Part shown: positions 9,458 to 18,224 of the stretch, in pieces | Layout: every line of letters begins with the position of its first letter | Position numbering within the stretch: the stretch's first letter is position 1 | Source: Pseudomonadota bacterium | GTDB lineage: Bacteria > Pseudomonadota > Gammaproteobacteria > Burkholderiales > Ferrovaceae | Assembly: GCA_021828745.1 (NCBI GenBank) | Contig: JAJZDE010000005.1 | Location: forward strand, 1 to 34,539 | Reading direction: 5' to 3' | Length of the DNA stretch: 34,539 nt | The notes under the pieces: generated by a model | Told to the model about the DNA's origin: nothing | What the model saw: the letters and a program-made list of their open reading frames with translations, nothing else | Databases searched by the model: none | Made by a program: the position numbers and the translations under genes

Positions 9458-9486
9458 TTGTGGCATCCCATCCGGCGGGTTATAAT
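9458..9486 (+). promoter_or_regulatory. Predicted sigma70-type promoter for the flippase gene
   Basis: A perfect TATAAT (9481-9486) follows a weak -35 TTGTGG (9458-9463) with a 17-bp spacer. Transcription would begin near 9493, leaving a leader of about 37 nt before ATG 9530 and arguing against the longer TTG-started frame at 9458. Confidence 0.5.
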
Positions 9487-9529
9487 CGGACGCCCATGCC
9501 AAAAACTTCGTAAATTCCAGAATCTGTCA

Positions 9530-11038
9530 ATGACTCCTCGTACAAGTAAAGTTCACCACGGGATCGGTCATTCGATGATCATCAACTTTACGGGAAGCAT
9601 TCTAACCTCTCTGGTTTTATTTCTATCGATTCCTGCTTACCTTCATTTGGTAGGGGAGGTTCGGTATGGGGTTCTGACGCTGCTCTGGCTTCTCCTGACT
9701 TACCTCGGTGCTCTGGATCTCGGTATTGGAAGAGCTGCCACCAACCGTATTGCCGGACTGGGCAACAACATGTCTGAACGAACGCAGACCGTATTCTGGA
9801 CTGCCTTCACCATTTGTCTTGCCTCGGGACTGGCAGGTTCGATCCTTCTGTATTTTACTGCCCAGGCGTTGCTGGATCATTTTCTGGCGACCACCCCTGT
9901 GACTCTCCGGCAGGAACTGGTTCATTCACTTCCCTGGATCATACTGGCTCCGCCCATCACGACGGTCTCTTCACTGTTCGTGGGAGCCCTTCAGGGGAAA
10001 GGTGCCTTCATGGCCATGAATGTCGGCCAACTGACGACGATGATCCTGTATCAACTCACTCCCCTGGTCATTGCTTTCTCCGGCTATACTTCCCTGGATT
10101 ACCTGGTTCCCGGGATGGTCGGCAGCAGAATGGCCGGAGCCCTTGTTCTGTTCCTGCTCTGTCGCCTGAAGATCCCTCTCGGATCGAGCCCTTCCTTCGA
10201 CCGCGCTGAAATTTCCCCTCTTTTGCGATATGGTGGCTGGATATCCATCACCAACTTGGCTGGGCCCTTGCTGACCGTATTTGACCGTTTCGTGATCGCC
10301 GCCCAAACCGGGGCTGTGTCGGTAACGACTTATACCGTACCCTTCAATCTGGTCAACAGCCTTGCCTTGTTACCGGCCAGTCTCCAGACTGTCTTGCTTC
10401 CCCGTTTCGCCGCACTCCGCGAGGAAGAGGCGCAACAACTGAATGCCCAAGCCTCGGTGGTTGTCATGACCCTCATGACCCCAATGATCACTGCCCTGTT
10501 TTTCCTTATCCATCCTATCCTGATTTTCTGGGTGGGACAGGGACTGGCCGATCGTTCAACCCCTGTGGCTCATGTTCTACTGATGGGGGTCTGGCTGAAT
10601 GCCATCGCCTTCATCCCGTTCTCTTTTCTGCAGGGAAGAGGCCGTCCGGACATCCCGGCCAAATTTCATCTGTTGGAATTGTTTCCCTACGTCGTGATCC
10701 TCTGGCTATTGATTCACAAATTCAGCATCATCGGGGCCGCCATCGCCTGGAGTTTGCGCGTATTCGTCGACACTCTACTACTTTTTGCTGTGACAAGGCA
10801 GTTACAGTTATTCATCAAGTTATCGCTCATATCGTTTGCGATGTTTGGCGCTTTTAGCGCAGGCAGGCTTTTTACCCACGACGTATTCTGGTACTCGGTG
10901 AGCGGGATTTTCACCGTATCGGCCAGTATCCTGGTATCCCTGACGGTATTATTCCGTCAATTTGGGCCCCATGTTTTTCAAAGAGATACGATCCTGTTTT
11001 TTTTCAAGCAATTACTGAGCAAGGGAAATCATGAGTGA
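9530..11038 (+). CDS. Wzx/MATE-like polysaccharide flippase
   Basis: A 502-residue, very hydrophobic protein with about 12 predicted membrane helices spread along its length. The N-terminal pattern (INFTGSILTSLVLFLSIP, then RYGVLTLLWLLLTYLGALDLGIGRAATN) is typical of Wzx/RfbX O-antigen translocases in the MOP superfamily. The expected role is flipping an undecaprenyl-linked oligosaccharide, or another lipid-linked glycan, across the inner membrane. ATG 9530 lies downstream of a good -10 box; MIINF at 9575 is an alternative start. The gene overlaps the following methyltransferase by 8 bp. No Wzy polymerase or Wzz regulator was recognised in the window, so whether it belongs to a Wzy-type pathway is open. 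Confidence 0.85.
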   Translation: MTPRTSKVHHGIGHSMIINFTGSILTSLVLFLSIPAYLHLVGEVRYGVLTLLWLLLTYLGALDLGIGRAATNRIAGLGNNMSERTQTVFWTAFTICLASGLAGSILLYFTAQALLDHFLATTPVTLRQELVHSLPWIILAPPITTVSSLFVGALQGKGAFMAMNVGQLTTMILYQLTPLVIAFSGYTSLDYLVPGMVGSRMAGALVLFLLCRLKIPLGSSPSFDRAEISPLLRYGGWISITNLAGPLLTVFDRFVIAAQTGAVSVTTYTVPFNLVNSLALLPASLQTVLLPRFAALREEEAQQLNAQASVVVMTLMTPMITALFFLIHPILIFWVGQGLADRSTPVAHVLLMGVWLNAIAFIPFSFLQGRGRPDIPAKFHLLELFPYVVILWLLIHKFSIIGAAIAWSLRVFVDTLLLFAVTRQLQLFIKLSLISFAMFGAFSAGRLFTHDVFWYSVSGIFTVSASILVSLTVLFRQFGPHVFQRDTILFFFKQLLSKGNHE

Positions 11039-12092
11039 CTCCAAGCCGAGCCCATCAGCGTGGCCTTTAGGGGGGCTGGAAACTCAGGATCACTGCCCGG
11101 TGTGCGGGGAGAAAAGCAGAACGCTGCTTTACTCTGACCTGACGGATCGCATCTTCCATTGCGCCCCCGGAGAATGGTCCCTGTATCGATGCGAAAAATG
11201 CAACAGCGCCTATCTCGATCCCAGACCCACACCAGAAACCATCGGTCTCGCTTACAACGAGTACTACACACATGAATCCACAAAAGAGAACACCTTTGTC
11301 CAGCATATCAAGCTTGGTCTGAGAAACGGCTATATCAATCACAGGTATGGTTCATCATTATCCCCGGCTTCAGGTTTGGGACGATTCATTGTGAGACTGT
11401 TTCCCGGCGGCGAATCTGCGCTCAATATGTACGTTCGCCACCTTTCCCCCAATACCGGTACCGTAGTGGATATTGGTTGCGGGAATGGGGAATTTCTGAA
11501 ATTGGCGCGCGCACTGGGGTGGATTACCTATGGGATTGATCCTGATCCGGTTGCGGTGGAGATCGCCAAAAGTACCGGGGCCTCTGTCCGGCAGGGCACC
11601 TTACCCCACACCGGGCTACCCGCCCAGCAGTTTGATTTGGTTACCCTGAGCCATGTCATTGAACATGTTCATGACCCCCTCGATGCACTTCGAGAGTGTC
11701 TGAGAATACTCAAGCCCGGCGGCAAACTCTGGATTGCTACACCCAATATCGACAGTTTTGGCCACGAGAGATTCCGCCAATACTGGAGAGGGCTGGAACC
11801 GCCGCGTCATCTGGTCCTCTTTAACCGGAAAAGCCTGGAGTTGGCCTTGGTAACATCAGGATTCTCCTCATTCCGGCTCGAGCCGCAACCCCCCTTCTCC
11901 CGCTGGATGTACAGGGAGAGTTTGAAAATTGAGGGTATTTCTGACGAGAGAGGCCATAGGAAATCGACTTCTCCGGGGAGTTATTTCGGCTCCCTGCTCG
12001 CAGACCTGATAACCGGTCGGTTTGCCGAAACGAGTGAATTTATAACGGTTGTGGCAGAAAAGCCGCTCCTTTCGGATCAAGGTCAACCGTGA
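11031..12092 (+). CDS. Zinc-ribbon class I SAM-dependent methyltransferase
   Basis: A 353-residue protein. Residues about 20-70 hold two Cys pairs (CPVCG and CEKC) in a zinc-ribbon-like segment. Residues about 135-250 carry the SAM-binding Rossmann core: VVDIGCGNGEFL (motif I), YGIDPDPVAVE, and the post-motif region SHVIEHVHDPLDALRE followed by LKPGGKLWIATPN. This layout is common in sugar or lipid methyltransferases of polysaccharide clusters. It overlaps the flippase gene by 8 bp (ATG 11031 before stop 11036-11038), so it is probably cotranslated. The target is unknown; O-methylation of a sugar in the exported glycan fits the context. Confidence 0.85.
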   Translation: MSDSKPSPSAWPLGGLETQDHCPVCGEKSRTLLYSDLTDRIFHCAPGEWSLYRCEKCNSAYLDPRPTPETIGLAYNEYYTHESTKENTFVQHIKLGLRNGYINHRYGSSLSPASGLGRFIVRLFPGGESALNMYVRHLSPNTGTVVDIGCGNGEFLKLARALGWITYGIDPDPVAVEIAKSTGASVRQGTLPHTGLPAQQFDLVTLSHVIEHVHDPLDALRECLRILKPGGKLWIATPNIDSFGHERFRQYWRGLEPPRHLVLFNRKSLELALVTSGFSSFRLEPQPPFSRWMYRESLKIEGISDERGHRKSTSPGSYFGSLLADLITGRFAETSEFITVVAEKPLLSDQGQP

Positions 12093-12113
12093 CTCGAAGG
12101 GTTCAGATCCGCA

Positions 12114-12148
12114 GTGATTCACAAGCGAATCACGACTACTTTGTCGTG
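12114..12148 (+). promoter_or_regulatory. Two overlapping, mutually exclusive hairpins
   Basis: GTGATTC / GAATCAC (arms 12114-12120 and 12127-12133) and CACGAC / GTCGTG (arms 12131-12136 and 12143-12148) are both perfect inverted repeats with 6-nt loops. They share the CAC at 12131-12133, so only one can form fully at a time. They lie between the methyltransferase stop and the secretion operon promoter. They may form a terminator or an attenuator; no T run follows. Confidence 0.4.
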
Positions 12149-12177
12149 GACAGACGGATCGGGATATGCTACATTCC

Positions 12178-12193
12178 TGTGATGTTAATCACG
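12178..12193. promoter_or_regulatory. Crp-type operator 1 upstream of the type I secretion operon
   Basis: TGTGA-TGTTAA-TCACG matches 9 of 10 conserved positions of the TGTGA-N6-TCACA consensus. Its centre is about 58 bp upstream of the predicted transcription start. A Crp-family gene lies convergent at the far end of the same operon. Confidence 0.6.
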
Positions 12194-12201
12194 TTATTTT
12201 T

Positions 12202-12217
12202 TGTGATACCTGTCACT
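12202..12217. promoter_or_regulatory. Crp-type operator 2 upstream of the type I secretion operon
   Basis: TGTGA-TACCTG-TCACT matches 9 of 10 conserved positions of the Crp consensus. It lies 24 bp (centre to centre) after operator 1 and overlaps the predicted -35 box, so the bound protein could activate from close range or block RNA polymerase. Confidence 0.6.
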
Positions 12218-12237
12218 TTTCTGTTGGGCGTTATAAA
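12210..12237 (+). promoter_or_regulatory. Predicted promoter of the type I secretion operon
   Basis: A -35-like CTGTCA (12210-12215) and a -10 TATAAA (12232-12237) are separated by 16 bp. Transcription would start near 12244, about 20 nt before ATG 12265. This leader is C-rich and shows no Shine-Dalgarno sequence. Confidence 0.45.
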
Positions 12238-12264
12238 ACCCCCCCTTAATTTTCATACCCATTC

Positions 12265-14022
12265 ATGAAAGCTCCTTATTCATTCCCAAAAATTCCCCAG
12301 AATGAAATCGGTCAGGCGGTATTGGCCTACCGCAGCGTTTTTCGGACGGTAGGGGTGTTCAGTGCCATCATCAATCTGCTGATGCTGGCCCCCTCCTTAT
12401 ACATGTTGCAAGTGTATGATCGGGTCCTGCCCAGTCGCAACGAGGTGACCTTGCTGATGGTCACGATCATGGCGGTGGGGGCCTACATTTTCATGAGTGC
12501 CCTGGAGTTTGTGCGCAGTTTCATCCTGATCCGGGTGGGCGCGAAACTGGACGAGAGGCTCAACAAGCGGGTGTATACCGCGGCTTTCGAGCAAAGCCTC
12601 AGGAAAGCTGGCGGTAATGCGGGGCAGGCCCTGCAGGATTTGACGGCCCTGCGCCAGTTCATGACCGGCAACGCCCTTTTTGCCTTTTTTGATGCGCCGT
12701 GGTTTCCCATTTACCTGTTGGTCATCTTTTTGTTCAATGTCTGGCTGGGCCTGTTTTCCCTCGTCACCACCCTGATCCTGATCTGGCTGGCCTGGCTCAA
12801 CGAAAAAGTCTCCCACAAACCCCTGTCCGAGGCCAATACCCTGGCCATTACCTCCAGTAATCTGGCCAGCAATAACCTGCGTAACGCTGAAGTGATCGAG
12901 GCCATGGGGATGTTGCCCCATTTGCAGCGGCGCTGGTACACCCTGCACAGCCGTTTCATTACCCTGCAGGCCGAGGCCAGTGAAAAGGCGGGCATTGTGG
13001 GCGCCGCAACCAAGTTTATGTCAGTGACGTCCCAATCCCTGGTGCTGGGGGTGGGGGGATGGCTGGCGATCAATGGCAGCATTACCCCTGGGATGATGAT
13101 TGCTGGTTCCATCCTCATGGGTAAGGCCATGGGACCGGTGCAACTGCTCATCAGCGTGTGGCGGCAGTTCAGTGCCACGCGTAGTGCTTACGAGCGCCTG
13201 GTGCTCCTCTTGGCCACCAATCCACCGCGCATCCCGGGCATGGAGTTGCCGCCTCCAGAGGGGGTCCTCACCGTGGAGAATGTGACGGCGGCTCCTCCGG
13301 GATCGAATATTCCCGTGATCAAGGGACTGAATCTGGCCATTGCGCCGGGCGATGTGCTGGGCGTGATCGGGCCCAGCGGTTCGGGTAAATCCACCCTTGC
13401 GCGCTTACTGGTGGGGGTCTGGCCCTCGATCATGGGCAAGGTACGCCTGGATGGCGCAGATGTGGTGCAGTGGAACAAGGACCAGTTGGGGCCGCACTTG
13501 GGGTATCTGCCCCAGGACATCGAACTGTTCGAGGGTACCGTGAGCGAGAACATTGCGCGTTTCGGTATGGTGATTCCAGAAATGGTGGTGGAAGCAGCAC
13601 AGCGGGCGGGGGTGCATGACCTGATCCTGCAGTTGCCCAAGGGCTATGACACGATCCTGGGGGACGGGGGAAATGGGTTGTCGGGTGGGCAGAAACAACG
13701 CCTTGGGCTGGCACGGGCCATGTACGGCGACCCGGCAGTTCTGGTACTGGATGAGCCTAATTCCAATCTGGATGACGTGGGGGAACAGGCTCTGGTGCGC
13801 GCTATTCTGGAACTGCGCCAACGCAAAAAAACCATTGTCCTCATCACCCATCGGACCAGTATCATCAGCGCGACCAACAAGTTGCTCCTGATACGGGATG
13901 GCGTGGCCCAACTCTTTGGCCCCACCGACCAGGTCCTGGCCCATCTGGCCCAACAACAGCAACTCCAGCAGGCACAGCAACAAGCCCAGCAGGCCGCACC
14001 GGCGGAAGGGAAGGGGGCATGA
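12265..14022 (+). CDS. Type I secretion system permease/ATPase (PrtD/RsaD family)
   Basis: A 585-residue half-transporter that would energise one-step export of proteins across both membranes. The N-terminal part has several membrane helices (for example around residues 27-45, 65-85 and 145-180) and the PrtD-type start [21 protein letters not shown]. The nucleotide-binding domain has Walker [10 protein letters not shown] near residue 369, signature LSGGQKQR near 472 and Walker B VLVLDEP near 493. No C39 peptidase domain is present, so substrates should carry uncleaved C-terminal signals. The last 25 residues are Gln/Ala-rich. It is first in a three-gene operon with the adaptor and the outer membrane channel. 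The likely cargo is the DUF4214 proteins 13 kb downstream. Confidence 0.93.
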   Translation: MKAPYSFPKIPQNEIGQAVLAYRSVFRTVGVFSAIINLLMLAPSLYMLQVYDRVLPSRNEVTLLMVTIMAVGAYIFMSALEFVRSFILIRVGAKLDERLNKRVYTAAFEQSLRKAGGNAGQALQDLTALRQFMTGNALFAFFDAPWFPIYLLVIFLFNVWLGLFSLVTTLILIWLAWLNEKVSHKPLSEANTLAITSSNLASNNLRNAEVIEAMGMLPHLQRRWYTLHSRFITLQAEASEKAGIVGAATKFMSVTSQSLVLGVGGWLAINGSITPGMMIAGSILMGKAMGPVQLLISVWRQFSATRSAYERLVLLLATNPPRIPGMELPPPEGVLTVENVTAAPPGSNIPVIKGLNLAIAPGDVLGVIGPSGSGKSTLARLLVGVWPSIMGKVRLDGADVVQWNKDQLGPHLGYLPQDIELFEGTVSENIARFGMVIPEMVVEAAQRAGVHDLILQLPKGYDTILGDGGNGLSGGQKQRLGLARAMYGDPAVLVLDEPNSNLDDVGEQALVRAILELRQRKKTIVLITHRTSIISATNKLLLIRDGVAQLFGPTDQVLAHLAQQQQLQQAQQQAQQAAPAEGKGA

Positions 14023-15371
14023 TGAATTCCGTGAATCCATTACGCAAGAAACATGACATCATCGATGCCACGGCCGTGGAAATCATCAAGACGGATGATC
14101 GGGTCTACACCCGCATGGGCTGGTGGATCGTGTTGGGCGGGGTGGGCGGATTCCTGTTGTGGGCGATTTTTGCGCCCCTGGATCAGGGGGTGGCCATCAG
14201 CGGCATCGTGGAAGTTGCCACCAACCGCAAGGAAATCCAGTACCAGCCCGGCGGAATTGTCGAAGCCATTCTGGTCAAGGAAGGGGACACGGTCAAGGCG
14301 GGACAGGTGCTGGTACGCATGAATGATACCCAGACCAAGTCACAGGCGGAAATGAGCCGGACCCAGTATTACTCCGATCTGGCGGTGGAGGCTCGTCTGG
14401 AAGCCGAGCGGGACGGCAGGACCCGTCTGCAGTTTTCTCCGGAACTATTGGCTCATCAAGGGGAGACGCCGGTCAAGGATGACATGGCGCTGCAACAACA
14501 GTTGTTTGGGGCGCGTCGTTCGGCGCTGCAAAATGAACTCTCGGCCATGGACGAGAATATTGCCGGACTGGAACAGCAGGCTGCCGGACTGGAACTGGCC
14601 AGGAGCAGCCGCGCTCAGCAACTGCAATACCTGACGGAACAGATCGATAACATGCGCGATCTGGTCAAGGAAGGGTATGTGGCCAAGAGCCGTTTTCTGG
14701 ACTTGCAGCGAAACCAGGCGGAAGTCAATGGAATCATGGCTGAGGAGAGCGGGCGCCTGGGGTATACCCAGCGTCAGGTAGCCGAAATGAAATTGAAGAA
14801 GAGCCAGCGTCTGGAAGATTATCAAAAAGAGGTCCACCAGCAATTGACCGATGTGGAAAAAGAAGTGGGGATGATCCGGCACCGTCTCGCCAGCCAGGAT
14901 TTCGAGCAGCGCAATACGGAAGTGAAATCGCCGGTGGACGGCACGGTGGTGGACCTCAAGGTGTTCACTGTGGGGGGCGTCGTTTCCCCCGGTGTGCCCA
15001 TGATGGAAGTGGTTCCCTCGCACGATGCCCTCATCATCGAAGGGAAAATCCCCCTCGAACTCATCGACAAGATGCATCCGGGGTTGGAAGTGGACATGAC
15101 CTTTCCGGCCTTCAACCGGAATACCACGCCGCATGTTCCGGGACGGGTGACCGAGATATCGGCGGACCGTCTTACCGATCAGAAAACGGGTCAGTCCTAT
15201 TACACCATGCGTGCGGAAGTGACAGAAAAAGGCGTCCGGCTTCTGGGCAATCTGCAGGTGCGTCCCGGGATGCCCGTGGAGGCCTTCATCAAAACCGGCA
15301 ATCGAACCATGATGAGTTATCTGCTCAAACCCCTGTTCGATCGCATCAAGACCTCCATGAGCGAGGAATGA
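14019..15371 (+). CDS. Type I secretion membrane fusion protein (HlyD/PrtE family)
   Basis: A 450-residue periplasmic adaptor linking the ABC ATPase to the TolC-type channel. It has a short cytoplasmic N-terminus, one membrane helix at about residues 33-52 ([20 protein letters not shown]) and a biotinyl-lipoyl half motif [20 protein letters not shown] near 73-92. A long alpha-helical hairpin follows (about 105-290), then the second lipoyl half [14 protein letters not shown] and a beta-barrel domain. The length and order are those of PrtE/HlyD adaptors. ATG 14019 overlaps the previous stop (ATGA); a second ATG follows directly at 14022. A purine-rich AAGGGAAGGGGG gives a good ribosome site. 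Confidence 0.93.
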   Translation: MMNSVNPLRKKHDIIDATAVEIIKTDDRVYTRMGWWIVLGGVGGFLLWAIFAPLDQGVAISGIVEVATNRKEIQYQPGGIVEAILVKEGDTVKAGQVLVRMNDTQTKSQAEMSRTQYYSDLAVEARLEAERDGRTRLQFSPELLAHQGETPVKDDMALQQQLFGARRSALQNELSAMDENIAGLEQQAAGLELARSSRAQQLQYLTEQIDNMRDLVKEGYVAKSRFLDLQRNQAEVNGIMAEESGRLGYTQRQVAEMKLKKSQRLEDYQKEVHQQLTDVEKEVGMIRHRLASQDFEQRNTEVKSPVDGTVVDLKVFTVGGVVSPGVPMMEVVPSHDALIIEGKIPLELIDKMHPGLEVDMTFPAFNRNTTPHVPGRVTEISADRLTDQKTGQSYYTMRAEVTEKGVRLLGNLQVRPGMPVEAFIKTGNRTMMSYLLKPLFDRIKTSMSEE

Positions 15372-15375
15372 GCGC

Positions 15376-16755
15376 ATGAGAACCGCCCATAGACGTACTC
15401 TCCTTGTCCTCATTTTAGGGCTGATTTCCAGTCAGGGGTGGGCACTGGGGCTGGAAGAAGCTCTGGATGCTGCGCTTCAGAACGATCCGACCTACCGTTC
15501 GGCGCAACATGAACGGGATGCAGGAGCACAAAACGTGGCTTTGGGGCGTTCAAAGTTGCTGCCTAACCTGTCCCTGGATTATCAAAAAGGTACCAACCTG
15601 TTGGGTATTTCAAATGTGGGTTCACCCCAACCGGGTCAGCAAGTCAACTACATCAGTGAAGTGACGACTTTGTCCCTGCGTCAGCCTCTCTTCAATCTGG
15701 GAGACATGGCCATGTACCGTCAGGGGAAGGCCCAGGCCAATTACAGTGATGCCCAGTTTTCCGGACACGCTCAGGATCTGATCCTGCGCCTGGTACAAGC
15801 CTATACGGATGTGTTGTATGCCCAGGACCAACTCGATCTGGTGCAGGCCCAGCATACGGCCTACGGGGAACAGATGAAGGCGAACGAACGGTTGTTCCAG
15901 AAAGGGCAGGGCACCTTGACCGACACCCTGGAAACCCAGTCCAAGTATGCCCTGAGCGAGTCCCAGGTAATCGAGGCCCAGGAGAACCTGGCAACCGTCA
16001 AGCGCAGTTTCAACAGCATCGTGGGAACCGATGTTCCTGATTTGGAACCTCTGACCGATGAATTCCACCCATCCCCTCTCGACCCAGAGGATTTTGAGGG
16101 GTGGAAAGCCCTGGCGCTTGACCACAATCCTGAGATCACGGCGCAAAAGTATGCGGTGGATGCCAGCGCACAGGAAGTCAAGAAGGACCAGGCCGGTCAC
16201 GCCCCTCAACTGGACCTCGTGGGCAGTGTCAGTCGTAACAATCAGGGATCCATCTATACCTTTGCCCAGGACATGTTCGTACGTTCTATTGGGATCGAAC
16301 TCAGTATTCCCCTTTACGCTGGGGGCTATGTTACCGCCCTGTCCAGTCAGGCCAAGGCCAATATGGAACGGGCCCAGGCGGATCTCGACGACAAGACCAA
16401 TAAGGTACTGGTGGACCTGTACAAGCAATATGGTCTGGTGCTGAGCAGTTTTGCCCGGATTCGTGCTTTGGAGCAAGCCGTCAATTCAGCTCAGCAGTTG
16501 ATCAAGGCTACCCGCATGAGCATTCTGGGGGGGGAACGGGTCAACCTGGATCTGCTCAATGCCCAATCCCAATACTATCAGGCACGCCGGGACTTGGCCA
16601 AAGCCCGCTATGACTACCTCAACAGTTACCTGCACCTCAACGCCGATGCCGGTACTTTGAGTCGGGACGACGTCCAACGACTGGCTCACTACTTCGATCA
16701 TAATCCGGTCAAGACAGCCCAGGATGTGGTCCCCCATTTCGACGCCGCCCACTGA
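15376..16755 (+). CDS. TolC-family outer membrane channel of the type I system
   Basis: A 459-residue outer membrane efflux protein. Residues 1-24 form a signal peptide (basic start, LLVLILGLISS core, likely cleavage after GWA). The mature part begins with LGLEEALDAALQNDPTYRSA, the usual TolC opening, and shows two similar halves of long helices with NLSLDYQK and SLRQPLFNLG-type strand regions, as in PrtF/TolC proteins. It follows the adaptor by 4 bp and completes the tripartite exporter. A G8 run (16527-16534) lies in the coding region. The stop is only 5 bp from the stop of the convergent Crp-family gene. Confidence 0.92.
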   Translation: MRTAHRRTLLVLILGLISSQGWALGLEEALDAALQNDPTYRSAQHERDAGAQNVALGRSKLLPNLSLDYQKGTNLLGISNVGSPQPGQQVNYISEVTTLSLRQPLFNLGDMAMYRQGKAQANYSDAQFSGHAQDLILRLVQAYTDVLYAQDQLDLVQAQHTAYGEQMKANERLFQKGQGTLTDTLETQSKYALSESQVIEAQENLATVKRSFNSIVGTDVPDLEPLTDEFHPSPLDPEDFEGWKALALDHNPEITAQKYAVDASAQEVKKDQAGHAPQLDLVGSVSRNNQGSIYTFAQDMFVRSIGIELSIPLYAGGYVTALSSQAKANMERAQADLDDKTNKVLVDLYKQYGLVLSSFARIRALEQAVNSAQQLIKATRMSILGGERVNLDLLNAQSQYYQARRDLAKARYDYLNSYLHLNADAGTLSRDDVQRLAHYFDHNPVKTAQDVVPHFDAAH

Positions 16756-16760
16756 AGTTG

Positions 16761-17537
16761 TTATTCCAGAGCCATCCGGGTCAGTGCCTCATGGTCCAGA
16801 ATGATCAGGCGGTGTGCTTCCCGCTGAATGATGCCCTTCTGGGTTAACAGGATCAGCACGCGGGTGACGGTTTCGCGACTGGTGTTGAGCGTATTGGCAA
16901 TATCCTGATGGGTGGGCAGGTTCTCCACGACAAATTGTTTGGTGGGGGTTTCTTTCTTGATCAGCCACAGGAAATTGATGATGCGCCGCGAGGTGTTGGT
17001 GATGCCCAGCAGCGTCTTGAATTCGGCGTCCCGTTGCAACTGGCGGGCCATATGCCGCAGGAGATAGTTGATCACGCTGGGGGAATGGGCAAACAGGTGC
17101 AGGGCATGGACGGGCGGCAGGATGGCGACCAATACCCGGCTGAGGGTGATGGCGGAGGCCGCATAGGGGCCTTCGTTGAGCAGACTGATCTCTCCGAAGA
17201 ATCCCCCCTCGGGAACCAACTCCAAACCGATGGCGCGGCCATCTTCCGTGAGTCGGACCAATTGCAACTGTCCTGACAGTAAAAAGACGATTCCCCCGTT
17301 GGGTGTTCCTTGCTGGATCACGGTGGCACGCTTCTCGAAGAAACGAAAGTGCAAATTCTCCCGGATCCCTTTCATCTCGGCGTCTGTCAACTGGGCAAAC
17401 AACGGAATCTTGCGCAGATTGACCGTGATCTCCACCTTGTTGCGCCCACCGGAGGGGACGGACTGAAGAAACTCAGGGGGAGGCGTATCCCCCTTCTCAG
17501 GCGAAGACTGAGGAAGACTCATCGTTGGATCGTTCAT
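16761..17537 (-). CDS. Crp/Fnr-family transcriptional regulator with altered cAMP pocket
   Basis: A 258-residue protein with a cyclic-nucleotide-binding-like beta-roll (about residues 45-150), a dimerisation helix (about 152-175) and a winged helix-turn-helix (about 205-250). The recognition helix SRETVTRVL (220-228) keeps the Arg, Glu and Arg positions that in E. coli CRP contact TGTGA half sites. The pocket has GGFFGEISLLNEGPYAASA: Glu116 matches CRP Glu72, but the positions of CRP Arg82 and Ser83, which hold the cAMP phosphate, are both Ala. The protein has no cysteine, so an FNR-type iron-sulfur sensor is excluded. It probably senses another ligand or none. It is convergent with the secretion operon that carries two Crp-type sites. 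ATG 17522 is an alternative start. Confidence 0.9.
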   Translation of the reverse strand: MNDPTMSLPQSSPEKGDTPPPEFLQSVPSGGRNKVEITVNLRKIPLFAQLTDAEMKGIRENLHFRFFEKRATVIQQGTPNGGIVFLLSGQLQLVRLTEDGRAIGLELVPEGGFFGEISLLNEGPYAASAITLSRVLVAILPPVHALHLFAHSPSVINYLLRHMARQLQRDAEFKTLLGITNTSRRIINFLWLIKKETPTKQFVVENLPTHQDIANTLNTSRETVTRVLILLTQKGIIQREAHRLIILDHEALTRMALE

Positions 17538-17616
17538 AGAAACACCATAGTCCCCATTTTACCGGATTTGCGCCGTAGTGCTTCAGCCATGGGGCCGAAA
17601 AAAAATCAATCGTGCC

Positions 17617-17934
17617 TTAATTTCCCTCAAGTTCTTCCAGAGCCAGACGATAGGCTTCGTTGAGTTGGGTCATGGCCGCCGTATCTCCGCCCCGATCGGG
17701 GTGCAACACCTGAGCCTTGCGCCGGTAGGCGCGTTTGATGACTGCCAGGCGCCTTTCTTCAAGCGGTACCTCAAGCACCCGACGCCAATCCGCCAAAGGG
17801 GCAGGCTCGGCCAAATCTCTTGTCCTTGTCCACAGGAACTCCGGTTCGCGCACGAACCAGCGCACGAAAACTCTTGGCCATTCGGCCAGAGCCACCAGAA
17901 GCAAAACCACAAAGAGAAAAGCCAGAAAGGTCAT
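17617..17934 (-). CDS. Small membrane-anchored J-domain protein
   Basis: A 105-residue protein with an N-terminal hydrophobic segment (FLAFLFVVLLLVALA, residues 3-17) and a C-terminal J-domain (about 47-103). The domain carries the essential HPD at 78-80 followed by RGGD, and helices II and III around it (RLAVIKRAYRRKAQVL and AAMTQLNEAYRLALEELE). It should recruit and stimulate an Hsp70 (DnaK-type) ATPase at the inner membrane. There is no Gly/Phe or zinc-finger region, so it is a class C type rather than true DnaJ. It lies 79 bp upstream of the Crp-family gene on the same strand; any functional tie to secretion is speculative. Confidence 0.82.
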   Translation of the reverse strand: MTFLAFLFVVLLLVALAEWPRVFVRWFVREPEFLWTRTRDLAEPAPLADWRRVLEVPLEERRLAVIKRAYRRKAQVLHPDRGGDTAAMTQLNEAYRLALEELEGN

Positions 17935-18031
17935 GGAGAAAAGCGGTCAGGAAGAAAGGAAACACGCTTTGACGTTCGTTTTTCCCGGAGATGGAACGGG
18001 CCGGTCCAGAGCCGTGCCCCGCCATTCTGCC

Positions 18032-18049
18032 ACAGGGGAGCATCCCTGT
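18032..18049. repeat. Perfect inverted repeat in the intergenic region
   Basis: ACAGGG and CCCTGT face each other across a 6-nt loop in the 290-bp gap between the divergent J-domain and methyltransferase genes. No T run follows. Besides this and the promoter near 18184, nothing else clear is seen in 17935-18224. Confidence 0.3.
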
Positions 18050-18158
18050 CATGCGCGCCGATTGTTTGATGATGTTCCAACGAGACGATCCCGGCACCCG
18101 GCCTCAGGGAGGCGGTGGGTTGCATGTCCCGTTGTGTTCGGGGGTAAAAGCGCGATAG

Positions 18159-18189
18159 ATGACCATCTGCGGCTCATAGACACTATAAT
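18159..18189 (+). promoter_or_regulatory. Predicted promoter of the Wzm/Wzt operon
   Basis: TATAAT (18184-18189) follows ATGACC (18159-18164, 4 of 6 to the -35 consensus) with a long 19-bp spacer. Transcription would start near 18197. This favours the GTG start at 18225 over ATG 18198 for the first gene. Confidence 0.45.
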
Positions 18190-18224
18190 AATGGGGCATG
18201 GTTGACCTGCGAGGATCGAGAGTA

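Noticed and set aside
14445..15413. Long minus-strand open frame (322 codons) opposite the HlyD-type gene
   Set aside because: Its translation is His/Gly/Phe/Leu-rich with no family motif and it lies wholly antisense to a clear adaptor gene; it is a composition shadow.
16761..17537. FNR-type oxygen sensor
   Set aside because: The protein contains no cysteine, so it cannot carry the FNR iron-sulfur cluster.
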